Origin: Dimorphilus gyrociliatus
Taxonomy: Eukaryota > Annelida > Polychaeta > Dinophilidae
Direction of reading: 5' to 3'
Assembly (NCBI GenBank): GCA_904063045.1
Contig: CAJFCJ010000009.1
Span: 2,108,968-2,172,967, forward strand
Length of the DNA: 64,000 bases
The stretch's first letter is position 1. The number at the start of each line of letters is the position of its first letter. Below are positions 22,601-33,815 of this stretch, one piece after another. The notes beneath the pieces were generated by a model, which saw only the letters and a program-made list of their open reading frames with translations, was not told the DNA's origin and did not search any database. A program made the translations under genes and the position numbers.

Positions 22601-24118
22601 GTGCTATATTTAATAGAAATTATATTGTTGGTGATATTTTCTAACCAATTCTAACCAGATTATTTTTAGGCCTATAAATCTGAGTAGAAATTTTAATTAC
22701 CTATAGATTGTTAATTGATATAACAGGTCAAAAGTGACATAAAAGATATGGTTAACATTTATACGCTCTTTTATTGCACATGTGTTCAAAATTAAATTAG
22801 TAATTACTTAACTGGAGAGATTCGTTAGATTGTCTTATTTCGATTACATATTTGGTCTAATTGAGTCAATTGATTCTCTTTTTTTTTTGTTTGCATGTGT
22901 ACTACAAAGTATAACCAAATGTTTAAAGATTATTTTACCGGATGAGGTCATTACAATGAAGGCGACATGCATTAAAATAATAAATAAAGAGAGAGAAAAA
23001 TCGAGGTTAACTATTTTCATTTGTATAGAAACATAGTAGGCTTATTTAATGTCTTCGGAGAAATAAACTTATCTGAGTACAATATGTTCTATTTCTTTCA
23101 TTCACTCACTCTCTCTCTCTCTCTCTCTTTCCTAGTACTATCAATTTTTTAGACATATATTTTTCGTACTATTTAAATAATAAAAGAATAAAGGAGAAAA
23201 TACAAACATAGAACTACTTTGAATACACTACAACACTTTTTTTCTCTTTTTGCAATTCGTAACAAAAGAAGAGAGAAAAGGAAGGAGGAGAGGAAAAAAG
23301 AAAAGAGAAGGTTGGTGAAGTGGTGAAGTAAAATGCAAAACTAAAGAAAGAAAATATTAATTGTAAAGAATGAAGAAAAATAGAAAGAGAGAGAAGAAAT
23401 ACTGTATAAGCGTTCCGTTACTTTTTTTATATTAAAAAGAAAAGATAACAAATAATAGTAATATTGTAATAATAAAAAATTAGAGATACTTACTATGGCA
23501 TTGAAACACACTGAACCAAGAGCCCAATTAGGGTGAACAGGTTGATTGAACGGATTGCACGGATTGAAAAAATAGGTCCAATTACCATTTGTCGTTACAT
23601 ATCTATTTTAGAGGGAAAGTATGATAAAAAATTATCGTCCATTTCTTTTTTTTATATATTTAAAGAAAATTTAGACGTTTTTAAAGAAAATATAAGTAAA
23701 AAAATGAAGAGAAGGGAAGAGAAGAAAGAAATATGAAGAAGACTAATAAATGATATAACTAATAAAGAATTATATTAATTACATGTTTTATTATTAAACA
23801 ATTTAATAAGTTATTAAATATGAATTAAAATGAATATTTATAAGGTAAAATTATATAAAAAGTATATTTAAAGTTTACTTTAATAATTTCAAAAAGTAGC
23901 AGAAAATCTCTTTTAGATATATATTAATATTAATATTGAGAAATATAAAAGATTATCTACCTAGGTAAACCGTTAGTTTTTGCCAATCGCTGCAAATTTA
24001 TTGCATATTGGCCCTTTCCAATTAGGCAATCATTCTTGTTAAATTGCATATACGAAGAAATTTGAACAGCATTGCTTAGAAAAAACAATGGAATCCAAAA
24101 TATTAATAAACTGTTCAT
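19657..24118 (-). CDS. Receptor-like Ser/Thr kinase with MRH-like ectodomain
   Basis: Eleven exons: 23961-24118, 23494-23602, 21666-22142, 21515-21587, 21395-21421, 21194-21340, 20786-21122, 20528-20681, 20320-20487, 19865-20248 and 19657-19776. All phases agree; 717 residues. A signal peptide (1 to about 17) precedes a cysteine-containing ectodomain resembling an MRH/mannose-6-phosphate-receptor fold: GQYAINL, WTYFFNPCNPF, VCFNAIICATKE, SFIYLKCDY, SHSCLCPGYC. It is interrupted by an acidic run at about 112-151. A membrane span lies at about 292-316. The kinase has a glycine loop (about 397-402), Lys417, HRDLKCSN from 532, DFG at 553-555 and APE at 589-591. The HRDLK form indicates Ser/Thr specificity of the tyrosine-kinase-like group. 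At the alpha-C position I see Asn or Asp rather than Glu. One intron uses GC-AG. I know no named orthologue; ligand and role are unknown. Confidence 0.8.
23108..23128. repeat. (CT)n microsatellite in kinase intron 2
   Basis: About ten CT units inside the 1.35-kb intron between exons 2 and 3 of the receptor-like kinase. This intron is unusually long for the window. Confidence 0.85.
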
Positions 24119-25638
24119 TCTGCATAACAGCGCCGATAGAAGTGATATAGACCATCTTTTGTCAGATTGGCCTGAGATTATTTTTATATAGGCGTATATA
24201 ACAGCTGAGTGTTATAGCCTTGACCTTGACATATCATAACTCTCTAGATTACGTAAACAATTAAAACACGCTTAGTAACCAGCCAATTGAGAGTATGATG
24301 TTCATATATTCCTGTGCAAAGAGCACACCAGATGACACTACGTCATTAATATAATAACTTAAAAAACTTGGAGGAAGAGTAAAGAACTCTATCATGAGTG
24401 ATCTTCACGCGTGCTTCTTTGAATACATATGTGATTTAGAGTGCGTTGTACGATTTGATCGGTTAGAGTTTGCAATTGATTAATTTTGTTAACTATACAA
24501 GCAACCTCTTGAAATCATTTTATTATGATTGCATCATGAAAAACAACTAGCAAACTAGAACTTTTCTCTTTTTTCCGTGCCATAGTTAATTTCCACGAAA
24601 TCATCTTTATAGCATAATATGTTATTTATTATTATTAATTTCAAAAAAATCTCTATTGACGCGTATTTTTAACTTGATAAACATGTATGTATATATCTGT
24701 TCAAAAGAGTTTTTAACCCATCACTTTTTACAAACCTTCAAAAGGAATAAAAAATATCTCTAGAATTCTTGTCGATTATTTATCCAACTGGAATAGAAAG
24801 ATAAAGAATCTTCAAAATGCTATTTTCATCTAACAATCATCCTAGAATAGTCTTTATGAATATTTATTACTTGCTAAGGAGTCTGTAGTGATATTAGTAG
24901 TGACAAAGATATTCTAATTTCCTTAACTCATATACTAGAGAGATCGTTGAACGAGTTAAAATCAATTTTATCTTTTTATTCCTCTCGATTTTTACTCCTG
25001 TTACACTTATTTTTATGGAATAACGATACTTGAGCGAATTTTATTTTATCGGATCCGATGATAAGTTCGTTAAACTTTACAATATAGGCTGGAAAAGTAC
25101 TTAGTAGAAACAAAGAAGAGAGAATGAAGGTATAGCATAATGATCATATTACGATAATTGATTCCCGCCATTAATTTTACGATTAAGCTATGGAATTATA
25201 TAGATTTGTTTAAACTTAAAAACAAGAGCATATTAATTCTACTATTTTTAATATTCTAAGTTTAAGAGAAGATTACATCATCTGTTGTCTTAATCGACTT
25301 TTTTTAATGTTTTCTCATATAGTTGAATCCTTTTTTTTATCATTTTATAAAAAGTCTTGAATATATTTTTAAGCCTATATAAAAGTGAATATTAAAGGAC
25401 TTTTCGACTACTATACGAAAGATTAGAAAACCCGAATAGGCCTATAGATAGTTTTATAATTTTTCCTTTTACTTATTCGTTTCTTGCCTCGTTAGTTTAT
25501 TAAGTAATTAATGAATAATGAATCTTAATCATTTTCAAGATTAATTAATCTACAATCAGAGAAAAGATTAGTTCTAGCTTTGATATTTTGATCGGTTTTT
25601 CACACTTCTAATTTGAAGAATTTTCTTTTTTCATTCTT
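24119..25638. other. Intergenic, HAL 3' end to kinase promoter
   Basis: About 1.5 kb of AT-rich sequence between two minus-strand genes. A TAGGCCTA palindrome is at 25437-25444. The right-hand portion should be the kinase gene's promoter. I see no coding exon. Confidence 0.55.
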
Positions 25639-28565
25639 TTAAACGGATGCTTCAGAGGCGCGTTTATTACGTTTTCTGCGTTTAATACCAGGAGCACTAC
25701 TATGAAGGGATGTAGTTGGAGAGAGAACGTATGTTTCAAATGGCTGCTGCTCTCTGTAAATTTCCATGAACGGTTTGACAACTCTCCAAAGCTTTTATTT
25801 TGCAAATTGAAAAAATAACAACAAATTAAGGTTATTATGCAATGTTAATTGTAATATAAACAAACCCTTTCTTCTTGAAGGAGTTTTCTAGCGGCTTCTA
25901 TGTCTGGGGCCATAAACCTATCTTTTGTCCAAGGCCTAATCGAAATTTTAAAGATTTATTACGTAATCGAAGCAAAACAAAGCTATGCTAACTTTACAAC
26001 TCCTCTGACCAAATCATAAACAGCTTCAAGAGGTTTGGTTGTTTTTAATGGTCTTAAAAATTCAATTGCCTGACAGGCTGCTAATAATTCAATTGCAACA
26101 ACAAATTCGACGTGTTCAACAATTTTTAATGCTTTCCTAGCAGACCATCCACCCATACTGACGTGATCCTCTGTACCTGCACTTGTTGAAAGAGTATCGA
26201 CAGATGAAGGATGGCAGAGCCCTTTGTTTTCGGAAACTGTAAAATCAGCATAAAAAATATTATTTGAACTATAATCGTTATGTAAAATAGAAGGAATTAA
26301 CCTAACGCTGCTGCAGTACAATGAGCTATCATAAATCCAGAATTAAGACCACCCTTTGAGGTTAAAAATGCTGGTAATTCACTCGAAGCTGATGATTATA
26401 GAAAAAAAAACTTATCAAACTTTGTCTGATGATATAATTTATGATTTACCAGGATTAATTAGTCTTTCTATTCTCCTTTCGCTTATGTTAGCCAATTCAT
26501 GAACACCGATAGCCAAATAATCCAAGGCCTAGAAAGAACGTAATAGGAAAACTGTCTGAAAATTAATTCTTATTAAATTAGTTACCTTTGCTGGGTATTC
26601 CCCATGGAAATTACCAGCCGATATAATTTCTCCTTTGTCGGCAACTACCATCTGAAAAGAAATACTTTCAAATTAAACCTTCTTCAATTTACCTAAAACC
26701 TTACAGGATTATCGGTTGCGCTATTCATTTCGACGGTCAAAAGTCTTCTGACAAATTTGATAGTATCGTTTACTACCCCATGGACTTGAGGACAGCATCT
26801 TATAGTGTAAGCATCTTGAACTCTATCACAAAACCTATGACTCTCTGTAAAGATTTCAAGTTATACAAGATTTTGAACAATTTGCTATAATCCTAACCAG
26901 CAATCTCTGATGGAAAAGTATCAGAATGCAAAAGAGATCTAAATCTTTCGGCAACCAGTATTTGCCCTTCATGAGGTCGAGCATTGTGAATATCTAAACA
27001 GTGAACGTTTTACATTGTATTGCTTTGAGTAATTGTCAAACTGACTTACCTGAATTGAAAGCTTTGCAAGTGCCCTTCAAAACTTCCAAAGTCAAAGCTG
27101 CTACAACGTCAGCCTGTCTGGCGATTGCGTCGGCTCTTTCTACAGCCTCAACACCAAGTGCTGTTATGAACTGAGTACCGTTGATAAGTGATAATCCTTC
27201 CTTGGGACCTAGCTTAATGGGGGATAATCCATGGCTCTCCAAAACGTATTTAGCCTCGCCCCAACCGCATTCTGGACTCCACATTTTGCCTTCTCCCATC
27301 ATTCCTAATGCTAAATGTGCTAAGGGTGCAAGATCCCCACTAGCCCCAACAGTACCTTTTTCAGGTACCCATGGAAGGCAGCTGCAGTTAAATGCATCAA
27401 TGTATTGGTTCAAAGTCTTAAGCGAAATACCAGAGAAGCCTTTGGCTAATACATTAATTCTTAGAGCCAAAAGAGTTCTGGTTCTTTCGGGTGATAACGG
27501 AGCTCCAACACCTGAAGGAGTTCATGGTTATTTCTATGATATATAAATTGATAAAAGTATTACCAGCTGAATGAGATCTGATGAGGTTTTCTTGTAATTC
27601 TCTATAATTAACAATAAATAATAACAACTTATTAATGAATAATCATTAATTTACTTACATTAAATCGTCCTTTGGAATAACGACCCGAGCGAATTTTCCA
27701 AACCCAGTAGTAATGCCATAAACAACTGTTAAAAAAAATGAAGAAATGGTAGCGCCATCTTTTATTAAAAGTACAAATTTAAACAACTATACCTTTATTT
27801 TCTTGAACGATCTCCTCCAGCATTTGTCTGGCTTTTTTTACTCTACCAATAGAATCGTTAGAAAGCTATAAAGAGATAGTATAAAATATCATGAAGAATG
27901 TTTCTTTTTCTATTTGTATTTACGAAAAATAAAGAAAAAAAAACAGATCAAACAAACCTTAATCTTGATTTTCCCCTTACCCAGAAGGACTAAATCTTCG
28001 CATGACAGACTATTTCCATCAAGAACAATGAACTAAAAGAGAGCGAGAGAGATTTAATTACAAGAGAATTTCTGCAAGTTATTTAACGGAGAGGAAAAAA
28101 CTGATATAATCACCTCTGAAGGTTCTTCGTAGCCTTTTCTCCTGATAGAAAAAATTTCATTAGACCCATTAGATAATGCTTATTCTAGAAACTCACACTT
28201 GCTCAGGTACATAAGTAATTTCGGGAGTAGCCAATTTTGGATCGGACCAATCGCTTTGCAAAACTGCAAAATAAAGGCAAATAGAGAAATAAAACTGAGA
28301 AAAAACTCTATTACATGTGTTACTTACCAACTGAAACAAAATCATTATCATCAAGAACAGATCGAATAAGATCATCATTATCAAGTAAAACACCTCCTTT
28401 AGTTTTTCGAATTTCTTCAACTTTTTCCACTTTATCGATAAAAGAATGTGGTTTAAGCTTATAATACTTTTTCACAGCAACTTCGGCAAGCCAACCAATA
28501 TTCTCGGAACCATTTCCACAGGGAACTGCAAACCATTCCCCTCTTACTCTAACTGATACTTTCAT
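25639..28565 (-). CDS. HAL: Histidine ammonia-lyase
   Basis: Sixteen exons with consistent phases: 28328-28565, 28197-28263, 28114-28141, 27958-28032, 27793-27865, 27659-27725, 27564-27601, 27050-27511, 26898-26993, 26705-26844, 26586-26651, 26450-26528, 26302-26388, 25993-26236, 25866-25935 and 25639-25791. The product is 660 residues (human 657). The Ala-Ser-Gly triad that cyclises into the MIO electrophile is at 252-254 within [14 protein letters not shown]. Other family blocks are [41 protein letters not shown] and [13 protein letters not shown] deaminates L-histidine to trans-urocanate, the first step of histidine breakdown in the cytosol. The C-terminus carries a basic stretch (KRRKRNKR) of unknown purpose. 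It is head-to-head with POLR3H. Confidence 0.97.
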
Positions 28566-29359
28566 CTTTCTTGTTCAAATAAGATATCTCTGCCTACTTT
28601 GCTTTTTATACTTTTTAGATAGGAGAATAAAGGTCGAAATTTGAAGAAGAAGGTGTGAGGGGGGAGGGGGGAAATTGGTAGTAAAAGTTGCTTTTAACCG
28701 ATATTAATGTATTCAAAAATATCTTAAATAAATAGAATAAATAAAACAAAGGCTAGATCTAAATATTTTAATGAACATTTATTCGATAATATGTTGATTT
28801 TACGTAGAGAAAGGTGAAAACCCTGAAAGCTATTTACTTTTCGGACAAGCAATTAATAACGCTAAAACACAATAGTCAATTGTCTACCATACCAGAATAG
28901 AATGAAAATCTTGTATTACTTTTGTATTCTGAAGCAGATGGAAAATCTGCTCCACATCATTTATTTTATGTTTCTATTGTTCCTTAGTTAAAAGTTACTT
29001 TTATTTTAGAAAAGAAGACATTATTTTATGTGTAAATGTAACTTGTTTAGCTTAATTTCTCTAAAAAGAATGAAAAAAGTAACATAATTTGAACTTGATT
29101 ACTTGGTTTATTTATACTTTTGCATTGTTTGAACTTATTTATTTAAACTATTTAATTAATGATATTAAATAGTACTCGTACCAGTTTTTAATTATTAATA
29201 ATAAATTAATAATTTCAGGAAATATCAATACCAGTTTTCATAATTCTAATCCCACCAGATAACTCGAATCCCACGTGTGTTTGATATTCATCAATTATCG
29301 TTATACACTTAAAAACTTTATTTTTCTACGTTTTCAATTGACTGATTGACTGTATTTAC
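28566..29359. promoter_or_regulatory. Divergent promoter region HAL/POLR3H
   Basis: About 790 bases separate the start codons of HAL (-) and POLR3H (+). A G-rich stretch (GTGAGGGGGGAGGGGGG, about 28656-28672) lies near the HAL side. The rest is AT-rich with no other clear motif. Confidence 0.45.
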
Positions 29360-30489
29360 ATGTTTAATTTAGTAGTACTTAAAGATACTGTTATAATTAA
29401 CCCATGGAATTTCAACAAACAGAGATTTACTGTCATTCTAGACACACTAAATAATAGATTCTCGAACAAGGTAAAAGATCAGCTGTTATTTTCCTTAAAT
29501 TCCTAATAAAATCGTATCTCTGTTTCTTAAAACTTCTTTTTAGGTAATACATAACGTTGGTCTATGTCTTTCGGTTTGGGACTTATTAAAAGTAGAAGAC
29601 AGTTGTATATTACCTGGAGATGGCGCAACTCATACAAATGGTTTATAAGCTATTAAATTTTCCTTTTAACCCTTTAAAAAATAATACCAATTATACACTT
29701 TACTTTTAACAGTAACTTTTCGTGCTATTGTTTATCGTCCATTTATTGATGAAGTTATTGTTGGAAAAATTAAATCGTGCACTAAAGAGAGAATTCAAGG
29801 TATATGATGAAATTCACTGAAATTTTATCCTTATAATTAACATGAACAATGTTAACAATAAATATATCGTTTATATTCATGTATATATAAAAAAAAAATT
29901 GCACAGTCACTGTGGGATGTTTCGATGATATTTTCATTCTACCTGAATACTTACAAGAAAACTCATCATTGTATCCTTAATATGATAATTAATTGATTAT
30001 TTATATATAGTTTAACATATATAATTTAATATTTAATTATTGAAAAAAATTCTCTTTAATTAATTCAACAAAAAGTGATAGCAAAGAAGAAACTTGGAAA
30101 TGGCAATATGAAGATGGGGGAGAAGCGCATGATTTGTTTATGGATATTGGACAGCAAATCCGGTAAGAAAAGTCAATTATACATGATTAGTTATGCTATT
30201 AAATGCAACGATAACTACAACTTAAATCAATACTTGTGCTTTATTTTACAGTTTTAGAGTGATTGGTGAGAAGTTTACTGATTTATCTCCTTCTGGACCT
30301 AGGAATGAGAATGCTGAAGAAATGGTAGAGCCTAATCTTACAAAATCGTACGAAATTACTGTAAGTTTACCATCAAAATTTGGCACTAATACCATCTATT
30401 TAGTTTACTCAATATTATGCTTGTATTTCGTTTTTTAGGGAAGTATATGCGAACCTGGTTTAGGATTAATTTCATGGTGGGAAAGTTGA
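29360..30489 (+). CDS. POLR3H: RNA polymerase III subunit RPC8 (RPB7-like)
   Basis: Seven exons: 29360-29470, 29544-29640, 29713-29799, 29907-29970, 30076-30162, 30252-30360 and 30439-30489. The product is 201 residues (human 204). The N-terminal RPB7/SHS2-like half reads VIHNVGLCLSVWDLLKVEDS, then GDGATHTN, then VYRPFIDEVIVGKI. The C-terminal S1/OB half includes FDDIFILPEYL, WKWQYEDGGEAHDLFMDIG and RFRVIGEKFTDLSPSGP. The protein ends GLGLISWWES, matching the human ending. It forms the pol III stalk with RPC9, which transcribes tRNA and 5S RNA. A tRNA gene lies in this window, but no regulatory link is implied. Confidence 0.95.
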
Positions 30490-31431
30490 ATAACAGAGTT
30501 GTTTTCATTCTTTAAGAATCAGAGATGTGAAACAATTTTATAAACCTTCAAGAAAATTTATGAGTTTGTTATCAAGTCTATTTTTAATGCTCTAAGATAA
30601 TCAAAGTTCAGGCTAAAATTGTTATGTCGTATATCTATGTTTCCAAACTGTTTTTGTAGACTTCCTCAAGCTTAGGATCTAAATAAAGGACAAGACATAA
30701 ACCTTATTATCAGTCTTTGGCTTAAACGCCACCTATCGTCGTTTAATTACCTACATTATAAGAAGTTGGATGATGCTTAATGCAATAAACAAGATCCTAT
30801 TTATAGATTAAAACTCTTGATATTATAGAAAGTAAAATTTCAATAAACCATATTTTTTTTTTTGCTGATCTGATTTATCCATTCGGAATTCTTTATAAAT
30901 TAAAAAACTGAAAAACTCGTTGGCCTATAAGCATAGCTAATATTTTACGACCACGAAAAGCGCAACATCTTTTAAAGTAAAACACGTGACACATGCAACG
31001 ATCGAGCTGTATACTTAATTGAAAGAGAAAAAAAGAGTACAATAGACAACAGAGATTCACACAGTTATTAGATATGTAAATATAATTCCAGATGTTTGAA
31101 GAAGAGAACTGGATCAATGCCCTTAGTCGATTAAAAATATTCAACTACCATCTTTATATTCTTATCAAAAACGAAATAAAAAGCTTGAGAACCGTTTATT
31201 TTCTAAGGGAAAAAAAATACTTAATTAAATCTTACATATGTTTATGAAAGAACGCTTTAAGAGGAAATTGAGAGGAAGAGACAAAGTGTGAGATAGCTCC
31301 AACGCAAGTTTAGATAGAGAGCGCAGTTTTCATTTGAACACGTATGAAGTAGTTAAATAAATTTCCTTAGTATTTTGTATTTGACCTTTATGGTGTTACC
31401 TTACTTTCAGGACGCTTTTTATTCTCACTCA

Positions 31432-31467
<36 letters not shown>

Positions 31468-31468
31468 T
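31432..31468. repeat. (CT)n microsatellite
   Basis: CT repeat with one ATCT interruption. Another CT tract lies 750 bases further right at 32213-32240. Confidence 0.85.
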
Positions 31469-31566
31469 TCGATTTCTTAACCATTCCTTCTCTACCCGTA
31501 TTTATCTATCTACCCGACTCTAGCGCCATCCATCAAATTTTCCTTTCTTTTTTTTAAATATTGCAG

Positions 31567-31599
31567 TTCGTTGTCTGCAAAACAGCTTACAGTGAGTTG
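31567..31599 (+). other. Candidate 33-base exon
   Basis: A pyrimidine-rich tract ending in TTGCAG immediately precedes 31567, and GTAAGT follows 31599. Such a paired arrangement is what the real exons in this window look like. The segment is open in one frame but too short to identify. It could be a 5' UTR exon of the FN3 gene starting at 32808. Confidence 0.3.
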
Positions 31600-32212
31600 G
31601 TAAGTAAAAAAAAACCTATATGAAAAATGGTACTATATACTAATATAATATACAAATATACAATTATTTAATATATTTTATTCTAAATAATCAATTACAA
31701 ACTGAACTTACTTGTGTATATAATCGATACGATGTAAGCCTATAGGCGTTCACTACAGCCACATCTGTTCAAACGACGCGCTGGAAGTGTAATCGATCGT
31801 AAATTTTCTATTTATACCTTACGGACTAGTAGTTATTTTTTTTCTTTGTATTTTCTAGTTTTTTTGTTCAAAATTTTGTGTCTTTTTGAGTATTTTAGAA
31901 AGGAAAGAGAAAAAGAAATAAGTTTAACCCAAAGTCTGAAGAGAGAAGGTTAAAAAAGATAAAGCTTGAGATTAGTTAAAGGTAAACCGTATTTTATTTT
32001 TTAAAATATTACATGTTCTAAAATACCTTCTCTAATTTCAATGAAACAAGTGATATTAAAAAGCTGGGCGTAGCTGTTTTGTATAATATCTGTTACATTT
32101 TATCTTTAGTAATGAAAGAGTAAGATCTCTCTATATGAGTTTCTTATTTGTTTTCCTTTTGTTATTTCTTACTTGGTCTAACTTTTATTTTCACACATAT
32201 ACACACACATAA

Positions 32213-32240
32213 TCTCTCTCCTCTCTCTCTCTCTCTCTCT
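32213..32240. repeat. (CT)n microsatellite
   Basis: CT repeat followed by CCCTCCCT, preceded by a short (CA)n run. Confidence 0.85.
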
Positions 32241-32807
32241 CCCTCCCTCATTTTCTCTGCATCCATACCTAGCCTTATACATTTTTCCTCTTTAAATTGA
32301 TCCCGAGTTGTTGTTCTTCTAAATTTACTTGATGGTAGTAAAGGTATTTATACAGCTACGCCTATAAAAGATGTATAAATAACATATATTTCTTCTTTTA
32401 TCTTTCGGAATCTATATTAAATTTCTAAGGGAATTTCGCTTAAGGAGATTATCATTTCATAGGGATAAGAGAATTTTTTATATAATAAAATGACCCAACA
32501 CTTTTGAAATGATAGGACTGCTTGATAGGAAAGAGTTAGAAAAGTTATATATATATATATATACTATATATCTTCCTGTTCGCTTTTTTTTTTCTTGGAT
32601 GAAAACCAGTTGTCAATGATGGCGATTGAACAACTTATCTTAAAACGCTATAGTTCTTTAGATAAAAAAAACCTGCTTGTCGACAAAGCATTCCCTGCTC
32701 TGCACTGCATAATTCGAACAGCAGCTGTGCAACAGCAATAAACCAATTCTATATAACAGAGCACCTGTTCTACACTAATTCAACAACAGAAGATGAAATA
32801 GGTCGAT

Positions 32808-33428
32808 ATGGATTGGCTCATACTTTTTTCGGTTGTATTGTCCTGCTCGTTGGCGGATGAAACGATAGAAGTTGGGTCGCCGGAGCAAGGGACATCGTTT
32901 TTAATAATAAATTGGAGAATCCCTGCTAATAGTTCGGCTCCACATCCACGCTCTCCTTATGTACTTCTCTCCTACCGGCCCGTAGATTCCCAAGTCACTT
33001 CTTTCCTACCGTCTATGCCTTTCGCCACCGAATCAGTAAAGATAGATCAACTTCACTCAGAAATCGAATACGAAGTCTGTGTTACTGCAAGTGAGGATCG
33101 CTTAATCAACTTGACGGTTACTAAACATCTAGATTATGGTTGCGGAAAATTCAGAACAATCCCTTTGATTCGAGGGGATAATCTCCTGAGTGCATGTCTC
33201 GTTATCGCTTTTTTCTTATTCTTAATATTGGCTGCTATCTGCTGTTGGCGCGTTCACGCATGGAAAATAAGTAGAAAGAGTGAAGAACACGAGGAGATAG
33301 TGGATGAGCAAAATATAGAAACTTATGAATCGAGCCCGGCATTGGGTAGGAATAGAGCGTTCTTAGATAATCCCGATATACCATACATAACAACCCCTCC
33401 ACCAATACCGAAGTCCATCTACGTTTGA
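32808..33428 (+). CDS. Small single-pass membrane protein with one FN3 domain
   Basis: A single uninterrupted exon encodes 206 residues. Residues 1-16 look like a signal peptide. Residues about 20-118 have the pattern of a fibronectin type III domain (INWRIPA, then YVLLSYRPV, then LHSEIEYEVCVTA) with N-glycosylation sequons (NSS, NLT). A membrane span lies at about 127-147 (LSACLVIAFFLFLILAAICC). The roughly 58-residue cytoplasmic tail is rich in acidic residues and tyrosines. It has a proline run (TPPPIPKS) and ends in IYV, compatible with a PDZ ligand. I do not recognise an orthologue; single-FN3 type I proteins include leucine-rich-repeat neuronal relatives and cytokine-receptor-like proteins, but there are no other domains here. 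Confidence 0.7.
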   Translation: MDWLILFSVVLSCSLADETIEVGSPEQGTSFLIINWRIPANSSAPHPRSPYVLLSYRPVDSQVTSFLPSMPFATESVKIDQLHSEIEYEVCVTASEDRLINLTVTKHLDYGCGKFRTIPLIRGDNLLSACLVIAFFLFLILAAICCWRVHAWKISRKSEEHEEIVDEQNIETYESSPALGRNRAFLDNPDIPYITTPPPIPKSIYV

Positions 33429-33815
33429 AAATTCTAGTAACAGCTCAGGTTCAACCTTAATTGGATTACTTATGGGAATACGCTGTTTTCGATTTTAAAT
33501 ACGTCAGTTTCGTATTAATTCGAGAAAATTAATTTAATATGCCAGTCATTTACTACTTCGTTGAACATGTTTTGGCAATCAAAAGTATTAAAGCTGTAAA
33601 ACGTCCCCATAACTGTTTTTTTTTTCTTTTCAATTCAGGAGACTCAATTTATGAAAATATTCACTCAAATTCATAACGAAAATATATGTAAATTTAAAAG
33701 CGTATCAATCCTGACTGTTTTCCACTGATGTGAACGTAGTTTATAATTTTATTGTTTTATTAATTTTTAAACGAGATAGGAAAAACTTGGAAAAACGTGA
33801 CATTAAGCAAACTTC
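33429..33815. other. Convergent 3' intergenic region
   Basis: About 390 bases between the stop codons of the FN3 gene (+) and TSR1 (-). Both 3' UTRs must lie here. No coding sequence seen. Confidence 0.6.

Larger units (their letters stand above)
30490..32807. other. Long upstream region of the FN3 membrane-protein gene
   Basis: About 2.3 kb between POLR3H and the FN3 gene. It has CT microsatellites at 31432-31468 and 32213-32240, a TA tract at 32546-32563, and a possible 33-base exon at 31567-31599 flanked by good splice signals. No other coding character is seen. It may hold 5' UTR exons and promoter of the downstream gene. Confidence 0.5.

Noticed and set aside
27181-27546. 121-codon open frame on the plus strand
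   Set aside because: Antisense shadow of the largest HAL exon.
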